Assembly: GCA_018402085.1 (NCBI GenBank)
Contig: JAGYJM010000002.1
Span: forward strand, 2,309,501-2,373,500
Reading direction: 5' to 3'
Source: Flavobacteriales bacterium
GTDB taxonomy: Bacteria > Bacteroidota > Bacteroidia > Flavobacteriales_D > Sanyastnellaceae
DNA: 64,000 nucleotides
Within the stretch, counting starts at the first letter, position 1. Each line of letters opens with the position of its first letter. Of this stretch, positions 26,539-35,627 are shown one piece after another. Made by a program: the position numbers and the translations under genes. The notes under the pieces were generated by a model. That model ran no database searches. It saw nothing but the letters and a program-made list of their open reading frames with translations, and was not told the DNA's origin.

Positions 26539-28254
26539 ATGCCTGAAGAAACCATCCGGTACACCCTTTCCGCTGAGCATACACACCGGCAGATGCTCGA
26601 TTTGCATGCGGTATTTCCAACCGCGCAGAAAGACCACCTCGAGTTGCAGCTCCCCTCCTGGCGTCCGGGCCGCTACCAGCTGGGCAACTTCGCCCAAAAC
26701 ATCCAGCGCTTTTGCGCTGAAAAAACAGACGGCACACCCCTGCCCTGCCGTAAAGTGAGCAAAGATCGCTGGAAGATCGACTGCAAAGGCGAGAGCGAAG
26801 TGGTGGTGCGCTACAATTACCACGCGGCCGAATTGAACGCCGGCTCTACCTGGGTAGATGACCGTCAGGTATACGTGAACCCGGTGAACTGTTTTCTGTA
26901 CATCCCGCAACGCCCAGAACTTGGATATCGTATTGAGCTGAACGTACCTGCGCATTACCAGGTAGCAACCGGAATGCCCAAAGAGAGCGACCATGTGCTG
27001 CTTGCGCGCGACGTGCAGCACGTGATGGATTCGCCGTTTATCACCGCTGATGCACTCTGGCATTGCGATTACGAGGTCGAAGGCAAGACTTATCACATCT
27101 GGATCAACGGACGGCATCGCTTTACTGAAGAGCAGTTGATCAGCGATTTCAAGCCCTTTACAGAAGTCATGGTGAAGCGCTTTGGAAGCATCCCCTGTGA
27201 CGAATACCACTTTATGTTCCAGTTTCCGGATCACGACACGCGCCACGGGGTGGAGCATGAGAACTCAACCGTGATCACAATCGGTCCGGCTGAACTGATG
27301 ATGACCCGACACTGGTATGAAGAACTGCTAGGCATCAGCTGCCATGAGTTGTACCATACCTGGAACATTAAGAACATTCGTCCGGCCGACATGATGCCCT
27401 ACGATTTCAGCCGTGAGAATTACTCGCGCCTGGGCTATGTCGCCGAAGGCGTGACCACCTACTACGGCGACCTCTATTTGTTCCGTTCGAAATTCTTTGA
27501 CGAGCCGGCCTATTTCAAACTGCTTGCCGGTCAGATCGATCGCCACCTGCATAATGCGGGGCGCTTCAATCTGAGCGTGGCCGACAGCAGTTTTGACACC
27601 TGGCTTGACGGCTACCAGCCGGGCATTCCGCACCGCAAGGTATCGATCTACACTGAAGGCTGTCTCACTGCCTTCATGACGGATGTGGCCATCCTTGAGC
27701 ATACCAACAGCGAAAAATCGCTGGATGATGTAATGGTCGCGCTGTACGAACAATTCGGTCAAGCCGGAAAGGGATACACCGAAGCTGACTACCACGAAAT
27801 ATGCGAAGCGACCGCAGGCAGTGACCTTCGTGAAATCTTTGACAGCTACATCTACGGAACCGAAGACTATCTGCCGGCGCTGCAGCGCTCGCTTGATCTG
27901 CTCGGACTACAACTGGTGCTCAAGCAAGGCGATACTTTCGGACAAAAAGCCGGAATGAAATACAAAGAAGTCGGCAATGCGATTGAGGTGCTGACCGTTT
28001 GGCCGGGCAGTGCGGCTGACAGCGCAGGACTTTCACCGGGTGACCGCATCACCGCAGTAGAAGGCATTCAGGCAGACAGCTATGTCTCAGCCACCATCGC
28101 GCTCGCTGAGCGTACTGCCATCGAAGTGGATTTCATCCGCCACCGTCAGCGCCGTCAAACGACGGTGCAATTGACTGACGAGCGCTACTACCCGAAAGTG
28201 GAAATCAAGAGAGTAAAAGACACCGCCATGTACAAGGCGTGGAGTCTGCAATAG
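26539..28254 (+). CDS. M61-family (glycyl aminopeptidase-like) peptidase with PDZ domain
   Basis: 571 residues, no obvious signal peptide. N-terminal M61 beta domain (LELQLPSWRPGRYQLGNFAQNI), central zinc site SCHELYHTWNIKNIRP (HExxH here HELYH) with downstream EGVTTYYGDL as third ligand. C-terminal PDZ domain (AIEVLTVWPGSAADSAGLSPGDRITAVEGI). Probably degrades peptides or damaged proteins. A CATCC palindrome is translated as IQRFCAEK in the N-terminal domain. Confidence 0.92.
   Translation: MPEETIRYTLSAEHTHRQMLDLHAVFPTAQKDHLELQLPSWRPGRYQLGNFAQNIQRFCAEKTDGTPLPCRKVSKDRWKIDCKGESEVVVRYNYHAAELNAGSTWVDDRQVYVNPVNCFLYIPQRPELGYRIELNVPAHYQVATGMPKESDHVLLARDVQHVMDSPFITADALWHCDYEVEGKTYHIWINGRHRFTEEQLISDFKPFTEVMVKRFGSIPCDEYHFMFQFPDHDTRHGVEHENSTVITIGPAELMMTRHWYEELLGISCHELYHTWNIKNIRPADMMPYDFSRENYSRLGYVAEGVTTYYGDLYLFRSKFFDEPAYFKLLAGQIDRHLHNAGRFNLSVADSSFDTWLDGYQPGIPHRKVSIYTEGCLTAFMTDVAILEHTNSEKSLDDVMVALYEQFGQAGKGYTEADYHEICEATAGSDLREIFDSYIYGTEDYLPALQRSLDLLGLQLVLKQGDTFGQKAGMKYKEVGNAIEVLTVWPGSAADSAGLSPGDRITAVEGIQADSYVSATIALAERTAIEVDFIRHRQRRQTTVQLTDERYYPKVEIKRVKDTAMYKAWSLQ
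26704..26719 (+). repeat. CATCC-type palindrome inside M61 peptidase gene
   Basis: CAGCGC-TTTT-GCGCTG preceded by ACATC and followed by AAAAA; in frame IQRFCAEK. Confidence 0.75.
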
Positions 28255-28359
28255 TCGTCTGCTGTTGGCTGCTTCGAATAGTTATGGCACGGCACCCGCA
28301 CTGTTCGTTTGCACGATAAGGTATCCGGAACTATCTTGTTCACAGAAAGTTCCCACAAA

Positions 28360-29736
28360 ATGAAGCAATTTCTACTCTCGGTTGGACTGGCCTGCTTGTG
28401 GGTATTGCCGACCCTTGCTCAAATCGGCAGCTACCACAAACCTGCCGAATGGCTTACGCATGAGGCCACCATTCTGCAATGGCCGCACAACAACTTATAT
28501 GGTCCGTGGTACCGCGAAGATGTCAGTCCGACCTTCGTCGCCATGACCCAGGCGCTTTCGCAAAACGAGACCGTCTGGATTCTGGCATATGATTTGGATG
28601 AGTGGGACTTTATTGAAGAAACACTGTTTGATGCCGGAGGTGTAGATTGGGATAACGTTGTGATCTGGAATGTACCCACCGATGACGTCTGGGTGCGTGA
28701 CAATGGTCCGACCTTCGTAGAATATCCGGAAGACAACTGGTATGTTCTCGATTGGGGCTTCAACGGCTGGGGCAACGACACCCCTTACGAACTCTGCGAT
28801 GCGGTTCCTGGGTTGTTTGCTGACTTCTATGGTTACGACTACCTTAACCTGAACGCCATGGTACTCGAAGGTGGTGCCATCGTTCACGATGGCAACGGCA
28901 CCTTGATGGCGACACGCAGCTCGATTGTTCACCCAAGCCGCAATCCGGATCTCACCGAAGAAGAAATCAACGACTACCTGCAGACCTACCTCGGTGTTGA
29001 GCAAATCATCTGGCTCGATGGCGTTTACGGACAAGACATCACCGATCAGCACATAGACGGGTTCATCAAGTTTGCCAATGACAGTACCATCGTAACCATG
29101 AACGAAGCTGACCTCGCCTACTGGCTGGTCGATGCCGATGACCGCGCGCTCATATCCAACGCCCAGAACCTTGAAGGCGAACCTTACAACATCGTCACCC
29201 TGCCGCTCACCGCTGAAAATGTGGTGACTACGTATGATCTCAACCTCGGATACAAAGGTTCATACTGCAATTACTACATCGCCAACGAGTTGGTCATCGT
29301 TCCTACCTACGATGATGTGAACGACCAGATCGCCATTGACATCTTGCAAGAAGTGCATCCTGACCGCGAGGTCATCGGCGTGGATGTTCGCAACCTCTAT
29401 GCTTATGGCGGCATGATTGCCTGCGTGACGAAAGAGATTCCCGAAGGGGTCGTTCCACTTACTGTTTTCGAAGCAGAAGCTTCGGATGCGATGTTGGGCG
29501 CTCCTTACCCAAACCCTGCTGTGAGCGGCACCACCTTCGCACTGAGCGCTCCCCTGCCGGAGTCTGCGGTACTTGAAGTGCATGATACCCGCGGACGTTC
29601 TGTGCGGCGGTTAGTGGTTTCAGCCGGTTCAAATCACATTCTGCTTGACCTGAGCGACGTGGCGACGGGTGTGTATCACTGTACCCTTCGATCCCCGAAG
29701 CGAAACTACGGCATGCAGAAGCTTGTGAATGAGTAA
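28360..29736 (+). CDS. Secreted agmatine/peptidyl-arginine deiminase family protein with T9SS sorting domain
   Basis: 458 residues from ATG 28360 (MKQFLLSVGLACLWVLPTLAQ, signal peptide). The PAD_porph fold is indicated by EWLTHEATILQWPHN, VWVRDNGPTFVEY (substrate-binding Asp), LEGGAIVHDGNGT, DITDQHIDGFIKF (catalytic His/Asp) and GGMIACVTKEIPEG (catalytic Cys). The C-terminal ~80 residues (GAPYPNPAVSGTTFALS ... GVYHCTLRS) are a type A T9SS sorting domain. Secreted, unlike cytoplasmic agmatine deiminases; closest logic is a Porphyromonas-type surface peptidylarginine deiminase, but agmatine cannot be excluded. Confidence 0.88.
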   Translation: MKQFLLSVGLACLWVLPTLAQIGSYHKPAEWLTHEATILQWPHNNLYGPWYREDVSPTFVAMTQALSQNETVWILAYDLDEWDFIEETLFDAGGVDWDNVVIWNVPTDDVWVRDNGPTFVEYPEDNWYVLDWGFNGWGNDTPYELCDAVPGLFADFYGYDYLNLNAMVLEGGAIVHDGNGTLMATRSSIVHPSRNPDLTEEEINDYLQTYLGVEQIIWLDGVYGQDITDQHIDGFIKFANDSTIVTMNEADLAYWLVDADDRALISNAQNLEGEPYNIVTLPLTAENVVTTYDLNLGYKGSYCNYYIANELVIVPTYDDVNDQIAIDILQEVHPDREVIGVDVRNLYAYGGMIACVTKEIPEGVVPLTVFEAEASDAMLGAPYPNPAVSGTTFALSAPLPESAVLEVHDTRGRSVRRLVVSAGSNHILLDLSDVATGVYHCTLRSPKRNYGMQKLVNE

Positions 29737-29858
29737 ATCTGAGCCTCTTAAAGCAAGGTTTTGTTTGGAATGATTGCGTTTTTTTGCAACTTATACCGCT
29801 AATACGTTTATCAGCCCCGTGTTTGATAAACCCATGTCAAAACTTAAACCTTATTATT

Positions 29859-30101
29859 ATGGAACAACAGGGACAAGCACCCGTAATGAAAACCAGTGAA
29901 TGGGTCGTAACCTTCCTCATCACGGCTATTCCACTAGTGGGACTCATCATGCTCTTTGTTTGGGGCTTCGGCAGTGGAGCCAATCCGAACAAAGCCAACT
30001 GGGCAAAGGCAGCATTGCTGATTTACGCCATTATGATCGTTCTCTACATCCTACTATTCGTGATACTTGGGGTGGCCGGAGCCGCTTCAGGAGCATTTTA
30101 G
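29859..30101 (+). CDS. Small two-helix membrane protein
   Basis: 80 residues from ATG 29859 (MEQQGQAPVMKTSEWVVTFLITAIPLVGLIMLFVWGFG). The track start lies upstream in AT-rich leader. Two membrane helices (about 16-38 and 52-74) with an NKANWAKA loop between. Proteins of this layout are common in Bacteroidota; function unknown. A strong terminator follows. Confidence 0.75.
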   Translation: MEQQGQAPVMKTSEWVVTFLITAIPLVGLIMLFVWGFGSGANPNKANWAKAALLIYAIMIVLYILLFVILGVAGAASGAF

Positions 30102-30123
30102 TGTAACTTTAGGAAAACGGAAT

Positions 30124-30155
30124 CTCCTGCCCTCAAAAGGGCGGGAGTTTTTTTT
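30124..30155 (+). terminator. Rho-independent terminator of the small membrane protein gene
   Basis: CTCCTGCCCT-CAAA-AGGGCGGGAG followed by eight T. Confidence 0.92.
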
Positions 30156-30161
30156 GGCTAC

Positions 30162-30186
30162 AAAAAGAAAGGAGCTTCAGCTCCTC
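30162..30186 (-). terminator. Rho-independent terminator on the minus strand
   Basis: Reverse strand AGGAGC-TGAA-GCTCCT followed by TTCTTTTTG. It faces the plus-strand terminator and shows that a minus-strand transcript ends here, consistent with the candidate ncRNA or the 3' UTR of the DUF4159 gene. Confidence 0.75.
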
Positions 30187-30210
30187 TCATTACTCAAATC
30201 TTGAAAAAGC

Positions 30211-30295
30211 AAGTCTCCGCAAACGGAACACTTGGTTGTCTTGGGAATGGACCGCTCTCGTTAGAGCTTGGGAATATTACCGCCTGCAGAGACTT
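30211..30295 (-). ncRNA. Candidate structured ncRNA or structured 3' UTR
   Basis: 85 nt in the 313-base gap 30102-30414. The ends form a 16-bp stem: AAGTCTCTGCAGGCGG pairs with CCGTTTGCGGAGACTT. On the minus strand the three non-Watson-Crick positions are G.U wobbles; on the plus strand they would be mismatches, so the minus strand is the likely transcript. An inner hairpin GCTCT-AACG-AGAGC is flanked by two copies of ATTCCCAAG. A T-run and a terminator lie downstream on the same strand. I do not recognise the family; it is much shorter than typical 6S RNA. Confidence 0.45.
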
Positions 30296-30414
30296 ACCCT
30301 CAATTCACGTATTTCTGCGCGAAAAGTGGCGTATTTTTCGTCAGGAGGTGTGAATTCATCGATCACCTGATAGATTCAGCGGTATCGAGGTCACCTTTAT
30401 AGGTACCGTGCGAT

Positions 30415-31077
30415 TTATTCATCCATCCCCATAAGTGCGTACTGCAGAATGTTGGCGCCCATTCTGAAAGCCTCTTCACGCACTTCTTCAGGATCTTTAT
30501 GCACCGCCCAGTCTTCCCATCCATCGCCCAGGTCTGACTCGTAATCGTAAAAACACACTAAACGCCCCTGATAAACCAATCCGAGCCCCTGTGCGGGCCT
30601 GTCATCGTGCTCATGCACCTTCGGCAGCCCGGCTTCAAAATCAAATTTTTGCCGGTATATCGGATGATCAAATGGCAGCTCAATGAATTCGAGATCCGGA
30701 AAGACTTTCTTCATTTGCGGACGAATGAACTTGTCGAGTCCGTAATTATCACTGATGTGCAAAAATCCTCCACTGATGAGATAGCGGCGTAAATTTTCGG
30801 CCTCCGAAGTCGAAAAAACCACGTTGCCATGTCCGGTCATGTGCACGAACGGATAATTGAACAAGTCAGGGCTGCCCACCTCTACATAAGGCACATCTTC
30901 ATCGATTCGGGTACCGAGGCGTTCATTGCAAAACCTGACGAGATTGGGCAAAGAACTGGGGTTACCGTACCAATCACCGCCTCCGTTATACTTGAGAACC
31001 GCTACCTGATACGTAGCATTGCCGCCTCCGAAAGCCACGGCAGCACAGAGAAAAAGTATGATCAAAGTGAAACGCAT
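30415..31077 (-). CDS. DUF4159-domain secreted protein
   Basis: 220 residues with signal peptide MRFTLIILFLCAAVAFGGGNA. The DUF4159 core is seen in YQVAVLKYNGGGDWYGNPSSLPNLVRFCNER, FVHMTGHGNVVFS, LRRYLISGGFLHISDNYGLDKFIRPQM and FDHPIYRQKF. The family is a class-I-glutaminase-like fold lacking an assigned function, common beside MoxR/BatA-type genes elsewhere; no such genes are here. Promoter word four bases before ATG. Confidence 0.87.
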   Translation of the reverse strand: MRFTLIILFLCAAVAFGGGNATYQVAVLKYNGGGDWYGNPSSLPNLVRFCNERLGTRIDEDVPYVEVGSPDLFNYPFVHMTGHGNVVFSTSEAENLRRYLISGGFLHISDNYGLDKFIRPQMKKVFPDLEFIELPFDHPIYRQKFDFEAGLPKVHEHDDRPAQGLGLVYQGRLVCFYDYESDLGDGWEDWAVHKDPEEVREEAFRMGANILQYALMGMDE

Positions 31078-31081
31078 ACCC

Positions 31082-31089
31082 CAAAGGTA
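31082..31089 (-). promoter_or_regulatory. -7 promoter element of DUF4159 gene
   Basis: Reverse strand TACCTTTG, four bases before the ATG at 31077; apparently leaderless. Confidence 0.65.
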
Positions 31090-31166
31090 CGTACACGTGT
31101 TGAACTATGGCGCACAAGTACGAATTCCGCTCATACCGTGCGGTAGCAATTCCCGCCCTGAATTTA

Positions 31167-31174
31167 TATATTTG
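31167..31174 (+). promoter_or_regulatory. -7 promoter element of secDF
   Basis: TATATTTG, 29 bases before ATG 31204. Confidence 0.6.
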
Positions 31175-31203
31175 CGCCTCGCTAAAAATCAAACCTTAAA
31201 TCG

Positions 31204-34200
31204 ATGCAGAACAAGAGTGCTGTACTGCTCTTCACAATTGCGCTAGCCTTAGCGACGCTCTACATTCTTTCATTCAATGTAGTAGCCAATCGTTTTGAAG
31301 CACAAGCGGATGAGCAGGGTCGTTTCATTGCAGATTCCCTGCTGCAGGAAGGGGCCATTACCGAAGCCGAGTTTGACTCCGTTGCCACCGCAGAGGCACG
31401 CGAATTTCTTCGCGACTCTGCCAACAAGGAGATCTATCCGGTATTCGGCCACACCTATAAGAAGGTGAAAGAGAACGAGCTGAACCTCGGTCTTGACCTT
31501 CAAGGTGGAATGAGTGTGACCCTTGAGGTCTCTATTCCAGACCTGATCGTTGCCCTCAGTGACTACTCTCAAAACGAGAAATTCCTGAACGCGATTGCCC
31601 AGGCGCGTGAAATGCAGAAGAGCGATAACCGCGACTATGTTTCACTTTTTGAAGAAGCATGGAGCGATCAGAAAGCCGGTGATGATGTGCTCTGGCGCCT
31701 CTTCAACAACATGGAGAATAAAGACCTCTTTCCGGCAGAAAGCACGGATGAAGAGATCATTGAAATCCTTCGCCGCGAAGCAGAAACGGCCATTACCAAC
31801 ACTGAAAACATCATCCGTAAAAGGATTGACCAGTTTGGCGTTGCCCAGCCGAATGTGCAGAAAATGCAGTTCAGCGGACGTATCCTTGTGGAGCTGCCTG
31901 GAGTAGACGACCGCGAACGGGTGCGCACGCAGCTCAAGTCGACCGCTAACCTCGAATTCTGGGAAACCTTCAACAATGACGAGGTATTTCAGCAACTTAG
32001 TGCGGCAAATGACGCCATAGCGCAATCGCTTTACCCGGAGGTCTTTGAAGAAGACGCCGCAGAAGCGGCGGATGATGATGCAGAGGATGCCGACGCAGAG
32101 AATGCTCAAAACGATGACCTTGAAGAGGCACTGGAAGACACCCTCGACATGGAAGAAGCTGAAGCTGACACCACCGAAGAGATGTCTGAAGAAGAGCGTC
32201 GCAAGCGTGCACCACTCTTCGCACTGATGCAGCCACAACTGCAACAGAAAAGCCCGGTCGTAGGCTACGCCCTCGTTACCGATACATCTGATTTCAACGA
32301 GCTTATGGCTCGCCCGGAAGCCCTTGAAGCCCTCGGACCTAACCTTCATCTCATGTGGGAGGCCAAACCACAGGCCAACGTCGCGGCGCTTTATGCCATT
32401 CGAGATGATAGCGGCAAAGGGAAATCAAAGCTTGACGGACGTAACATTGTAGACGCACAAGTAGGCTATGATCAAATCGGCGATGTGGTGGTGAACATGA
32501 CCATGGATGCTGAAGGAACAACCGCTTGGGCGCGTATGACCGAAGAAGCTGCGGCTGACGGTCAACGACCGATTGCAGTGGTGCTTGACAATATGGTATA
32601 TTCTGCCCCGAGTGTGCGCACTGCCATTACCAACGGTCGATCTGAGATTTCTCTCGGCTCAGGCCGTTCTGCAGAACAAAAATTTGAAGAAGCCAATGAC
32701 CTTGCGAGCCTCCTGAAGGCAGGGTCATTGCCCGCTCCTGCGCGTATTGTTGACGAAGTAAGTATTGGACCTGAGCTCGGACAAGAAAACATCAATGCGG
32801 GTCTCATGTCGTTTGCGATTGCACTCTTTGTGATCCTGGTGTACATGATCTTCTATTATAAAGGAGCAGGACTAATCTCTGACATTGCCCTACTTGCCAA
32901 CCTGTTCTTCCTGATTGGTGCACTTGCATCACTCGGTGCAGCGTTGACACTTCCGGGTATTGCCGGTATCGTGCTTACCATCGGTATGGCTGTTGACGCG
33001 AACGTACTGATCTATGAGCGAATCCGTGAAGAAATGCGCAACGGCAAAGGCATGCAACTGGCCATTAAAGAAGGTTATGCAAAAGCCTACTCGGCGATCA
33101 TCGATGCCAACCTGACCACCCTCTTCACCGCAATCGTTCTGTACTCTTTCGGTTCAGGTCCGATTCGCGGTTTCGCCACCACATTGATCATCGGTATCTT
33201 CACTTCGCTGTTCTCTGCGATTGTGCTCACCCGTCTGATTTTCTTCTCCCGCATGGAGGGTAAGAAATCGCTGTCGTTCTACACGAACATGACCAAAGAC
33301 TGGTTCACGAACATGTCGATCGACTTTATTGGCAAGCGTCGTATATTCTATATCGTTTCAGGTATTGTGGTTGTAGGGGGTATCGCTTCTCTTGCCACCA
33401 AGAGTCTTGACTACGGCATTGAGTTCACCGGAGGTACCACTTTCGACGTGAGCTTCGTTGAACCCATAGACGTGCAGGCTGTTCGTGAGTATACTGCGGA
33501 AGCCTTCACAGAAGACGGTCAACGAGGAAACCCGAAGGTGCAAACCAAAGAAAGTGACGCACAACTGCGCATCATGACCAACTTCATGAAAAGCAGTGAC
33601 GATCCTGCCGTTGATGAGAAAATCAATGAGGCGCTGAAGTCTGCACTCGCTAAAACAGGCGTAGATTACACCATCGACCGCTACAATAAGGTCGACTCAA
33701 CGATTTCTGACGACTTCCGGAGGGGCGCCAGCTATGCAACGGTATTTTCACTGTTGGTGATCTTCCTCTACCTGGTATTCCGTTTCCGTAAGTGGCAATT
33801 CGGACTGGGAGCACTCATCGCGATGGCGCACGATGTGATCATCGTGTTGTCGCTCTTCTCGATCTTCTATGGCATCCTACCGTTCACCATGGAGATTGAT
33901 CAGGCCTTCATCGCGGCCATTCTGACGGTGATCGGTTATTCAATTAACGATACCGTAGTGGTATTTGACCGTATACGCGAGTACCTCGGTCTCTACGGTA
34001 AAAAGCACGACGCAAAGTCTATCGTCAATGATGCAATCAACAGCACTCTTGGCCGTACCGTAAACACCTCACTTTCGACTTTTGTGGTACTTCTCACGAT
34101 CTTCATCCTGGGAGGTGACAACATCAAAGGATTTGTATTTGCGCTAATGGTTGGTGTAGTAGTAGGTACCTACTCTTCAATCTTTATAGCGACTCCGGCC

Positions 34201-34275
34201 GTACTCGACCTGAGTAAGAACCTGACCGGAGTGCAGGAAAGAGAGAAAAAAGAACCAGCAGCAGAACAGGCCTGA
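31204..34275 (+). CDS. secDF: SecDF fused protein-export membrane protein
   Basis: 1023 residues, the SecD-SecF fusion usual in Bacteroidota; uses the proton gradient to pull preproteins across the membrane. N-terminal helix, then LNLGLDLQGGMSVTLEV (SecD signature), periplasmic P1 domain, a strongly acidic low-complexity insert around residues 280-335 (EEDAAEAADDDAED), then six helices with GMAVDANVLIYERIREE. The SecF half has DYGIEFTGGTTFDV, and GYSINDTVVVFDRIRE. The acidic insert may be lineage-specific. Monocistronic by its own promoter and terminator. Confidence 0.97.
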   Translation: MQNKSAVLLFTIALALATLYILSFNVVANRFEAQADEQGRFIADSLLQEGAITEAEFDSVATAEAREFLRDSANKEIYPVFGHTYKKVKENELNLGLDLQGGMSVTLEVSIPDLIVALSDYSQNEKFLNAIAQAREMQKSDNRDYVSLFEEAWSDQKAGDDVLWRLFNNMENKDLFPAESTDEEIIEILRREAETAITNTENIIRKRIDQFGVAQPNVQKMQFSGRILVELPGVDDRERVRTQLKSTANLEFWETFNNDEVFQQLSAANDAIAQSLYPEVFEEDAAEAADDDAEDADAENAQNDDLEEALEDTLDMEEAEADTTEEMSEEERRKRAPLFALMQPQLQQKSPVVGYALVTDTSDFNELMARPEALEALGPNLHLMWEAKPQANVAALYAIRDDSGKGKSKLDGRNIVDAQVGYDQIGDVVVNMTMDAEGTTAWARMTEEAAADGQRPIAVVLDNMVYSAPSVRTAITNGRSEISLGSGRSAEQKFEEANDLASLLKAGSLPAPARIVDEVSIGPELGQENINAGLMSFAIALFVILVYMIFYYKGAGLISDIALLANLFFLIGALASLGAALTLPGIAGIVLTIGMAVDANVLIYERIREEMRNGKGMQLAIKEGYAKAYSAIIDANLTTLFTAIVLYSFGSGPIRGFATTLIIGIFTSLFSAIVLTRLIFFSRMEGKKSLSFYTNMTKDWFTNMSIDFIGKRRIFYIVSGIVVVGGIASLATKSLDYGIEFTGGTTFDVSFVEPIDVQAVREYTAEAFTEDGQRGNPKVQTKESDAQLRIMTNFMKSSDDPAVDEKINEALKSALAKTGVDYTIDRYNKVDSTISDDFRRGASYATVFSLLVIFLYLVFRFRKWQFGLGALIAMAHDVIIVLSLFSIFYGILPFTMEIDQAFIAAILTVIGYSINDTVVVFDRIREYLGLYGKKHDAKSIVNDAINSTLGRTVNTSLSTFVVLLTIFILGGDNIKGFVFALMVGVVVGTYSSIFIATPAVLDLSKNLTGVQEREKKEPAAEQA

Positions 34276-34306
34276 GCCGGCAGCTGACGAAACATATTTG
34301 ATGACC

Positions 34307-34336
34307 GAAAAGGGCGCACTGAGGTGTGCCCTTTTT
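34307..34336 (+). terminator. Terminator of secDF, abutting the tatA promoter
   Basis: AAAAGGGCGCAC-TGAG-GTGTGCCCTTTTT, ending one base before the next -7 element. Confidence 0.85.
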
Positions 34337-34337
34337 G

Positions 34338-34345
34338 TACCTTTG
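34338..34345 (+). promoter_or_regulatory. -7 promoter element of tatA
   Basis: TACCTTTG, five bases before ATG 34351; apparently leaderless. Confidence 0.65.
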
Positions 34346-34350
34346 CACGT

Positions 34351-34653
34351 ATGGGAGCGACGGAAATCGTGTTCATCTTTGTGATCTACCTCCTGCTCTT
34401 CGGGGCCAAAGGCGTACCCAGTCTTGCACGCACCATGGGCAAGGCGGTGCGTCAATTTCGTGAAGCTTCAAGCGATATTCAACGCGAGATCATGAATACT
34501 GGTAATGATATTCGAAATGAAATCAACCGTGAAACCAAGGCAATAAAAGACAGCGCGACCCCCTCAAAAGATAAGCCTTCAGGAGGTAGTCCCTCAGACG
34601 GCAAACTACCTGACCTCCCGGATCAAAAAGAAGACGAGCAGTCAACCAAATGA
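34351..34653 (+). CDS. tatA: Twin-arginine translocase TatA/TatE family subunit
   Basis: 100 residues from ATG 34351 (MGATEIVFIFVIYLLLFGAKGVPSLARTMGKAVRQFREAS). One N-terminal helix, the FGxxxxPxLAR hinge and an amphipathic helix are the TatA pattern, followed by a charged, Pro/Ser-rich tail. The track start at 34324 overlaps the promoter. Forms the pore of the Tat exporter with TatC, which is not in this window. Overlaps the antiporter start by four bases. Confidence 0.92.
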   Translation: MGATEIVFIFVIYLLLFGAKGVPSLARTMGKAVRQFREASSDIQREIMNTGNDIRNEINRETKAIKDSATPSKDKPSGGSPSDGKLPDLPDQKEDEQSTK

Positions 34654-35627
34654 ACATTCTTCTACTCATTGCAGGTCTGGTGGTACTCGTCGCCAGCGGC
34701 GAGGTTATGGTTCGCGGTGCAGCAGGCATCGCGCTTAAAGCGAGTATTTCACCCCTGGTTGTTGGGCTAACCGTAGTCTCTATAGGCACCTCGGCTCCTG
34801 AGCTTTTTGCTTCTGTCACCGCCGCAATGGAGGGAAACCCAGGCCTCGCCATTGGCAATGTTGTGGGATCGAACATAGCAAACCTGGCCCTTGTTCTCGG
34901 GATCACAGCGTCCATTTACCCCATTCCGGTGAGCCGCGGCTTGCTCATTTTTGATGGCCCCATTATGGTAGCAGTCACTGTTTTGCTCATCTTATTCATG
35001 TGGAACGGCGAACTCAGCCGTTGGGAAGGCGTTGTACTGGTGTTCCTGATGGTCGCTTTCATCGTTGCACAGCTTCTTCGCTCGCGGCAGGAAAAGCGTC
35101 GTGAACGCGCAGCGCGAGCAGCGGCCGTGGCTGACGGTACCGCCTCCGCCAGCGTAGAAGAATTCACAGGATTTGGGGCAAAAAGCTACGGGTACCTGAT
35201 ACTACTTGTTCTCGCAGGATGTGCAGGACTCTACTTTGGCTCAGACTGGTTTGTGGCCGGAGCCAGCGCCATTGCTGATGACCTCGGAGTAAGTGATCAT
35301 GTGATTGGAGTAACCATAGTGGCCTTCGGCACAAGTGTGCCTGAGCTTGCCGCATCGGTGATCGCGGCGCTTAGAAAACAAACCGATATTTCAATTGGCA
35401 ACCTTGTAGGATCCAACATTTTCAATATTCTGAGCGTACTCGGAATTACCACCATCATCAGCGATATGCAGGTCGATCCTATGGTGCTGGCCTCTGACGT
35501 CTGGTGGATGCTCGGTATTGCCCTGCTGATTTTCCCGCTGATCCGCATGGGGTACAAAGTGGTACGCTGGGAAGGTTTTCTCTTGCTTGCTGTCTACGGG
35601 CTTTACATCTACTTCGTCGTCACATGA
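34650..35627 (+). CDS. Calcium/sodium antiporter (CaCA family, YrbG-like)
   Basis: 325 residues, about ten helices in two inverted halves. The alpha repeats are clear: GTSAPELFASVTAAMEGNPGLAIGNVVGSNIANLALVLG and FGTSVPELAASVIAALRKQTDISIGNLVGSNIFNILSVLG. A short charged loop (LLRSRQEKRRERAARAAA) joins the halves. Exchanges Ca2+ for Na+ or H+ at the inner membrane. Coupled to tatA (ATGA) and to alkB (ATGA). Confidence 0.93.
   Translation: MNILLLIAGLVVLVASGEVMVRGAAGIALKASISPLVVGLTVVSIGTSAPELFASVTAAMEGNPGLAIGNVVGSNIANLALVLGITASIYPIPVSRGLLIFDGPIMVAVTVLLILFMWNGELSRWEGVVLVFLMVAFIVAQLLRSRQEKRRERAARAAAVADGTASASVEEFTGFGAKSYGYLILLVLAGCAGLYFGSDWFVAGASAIADDLGVSDHVIGVTIVAFGTSVPELAASVIAALRKQTDISIGNLVGSNIFNILSVLGITTIISDMQVDPMVLASDVWWMLGIALLIFPLIRMGYKVVRWEGFLLLAVYGLYIYFVVT

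Noticed and set aside
30211-30295. 6S RNA or SRP RNA as a definite call
   Set aside because: Length (85 nt) and loop sequences do not match what I know of either; left as unclassified candidate.
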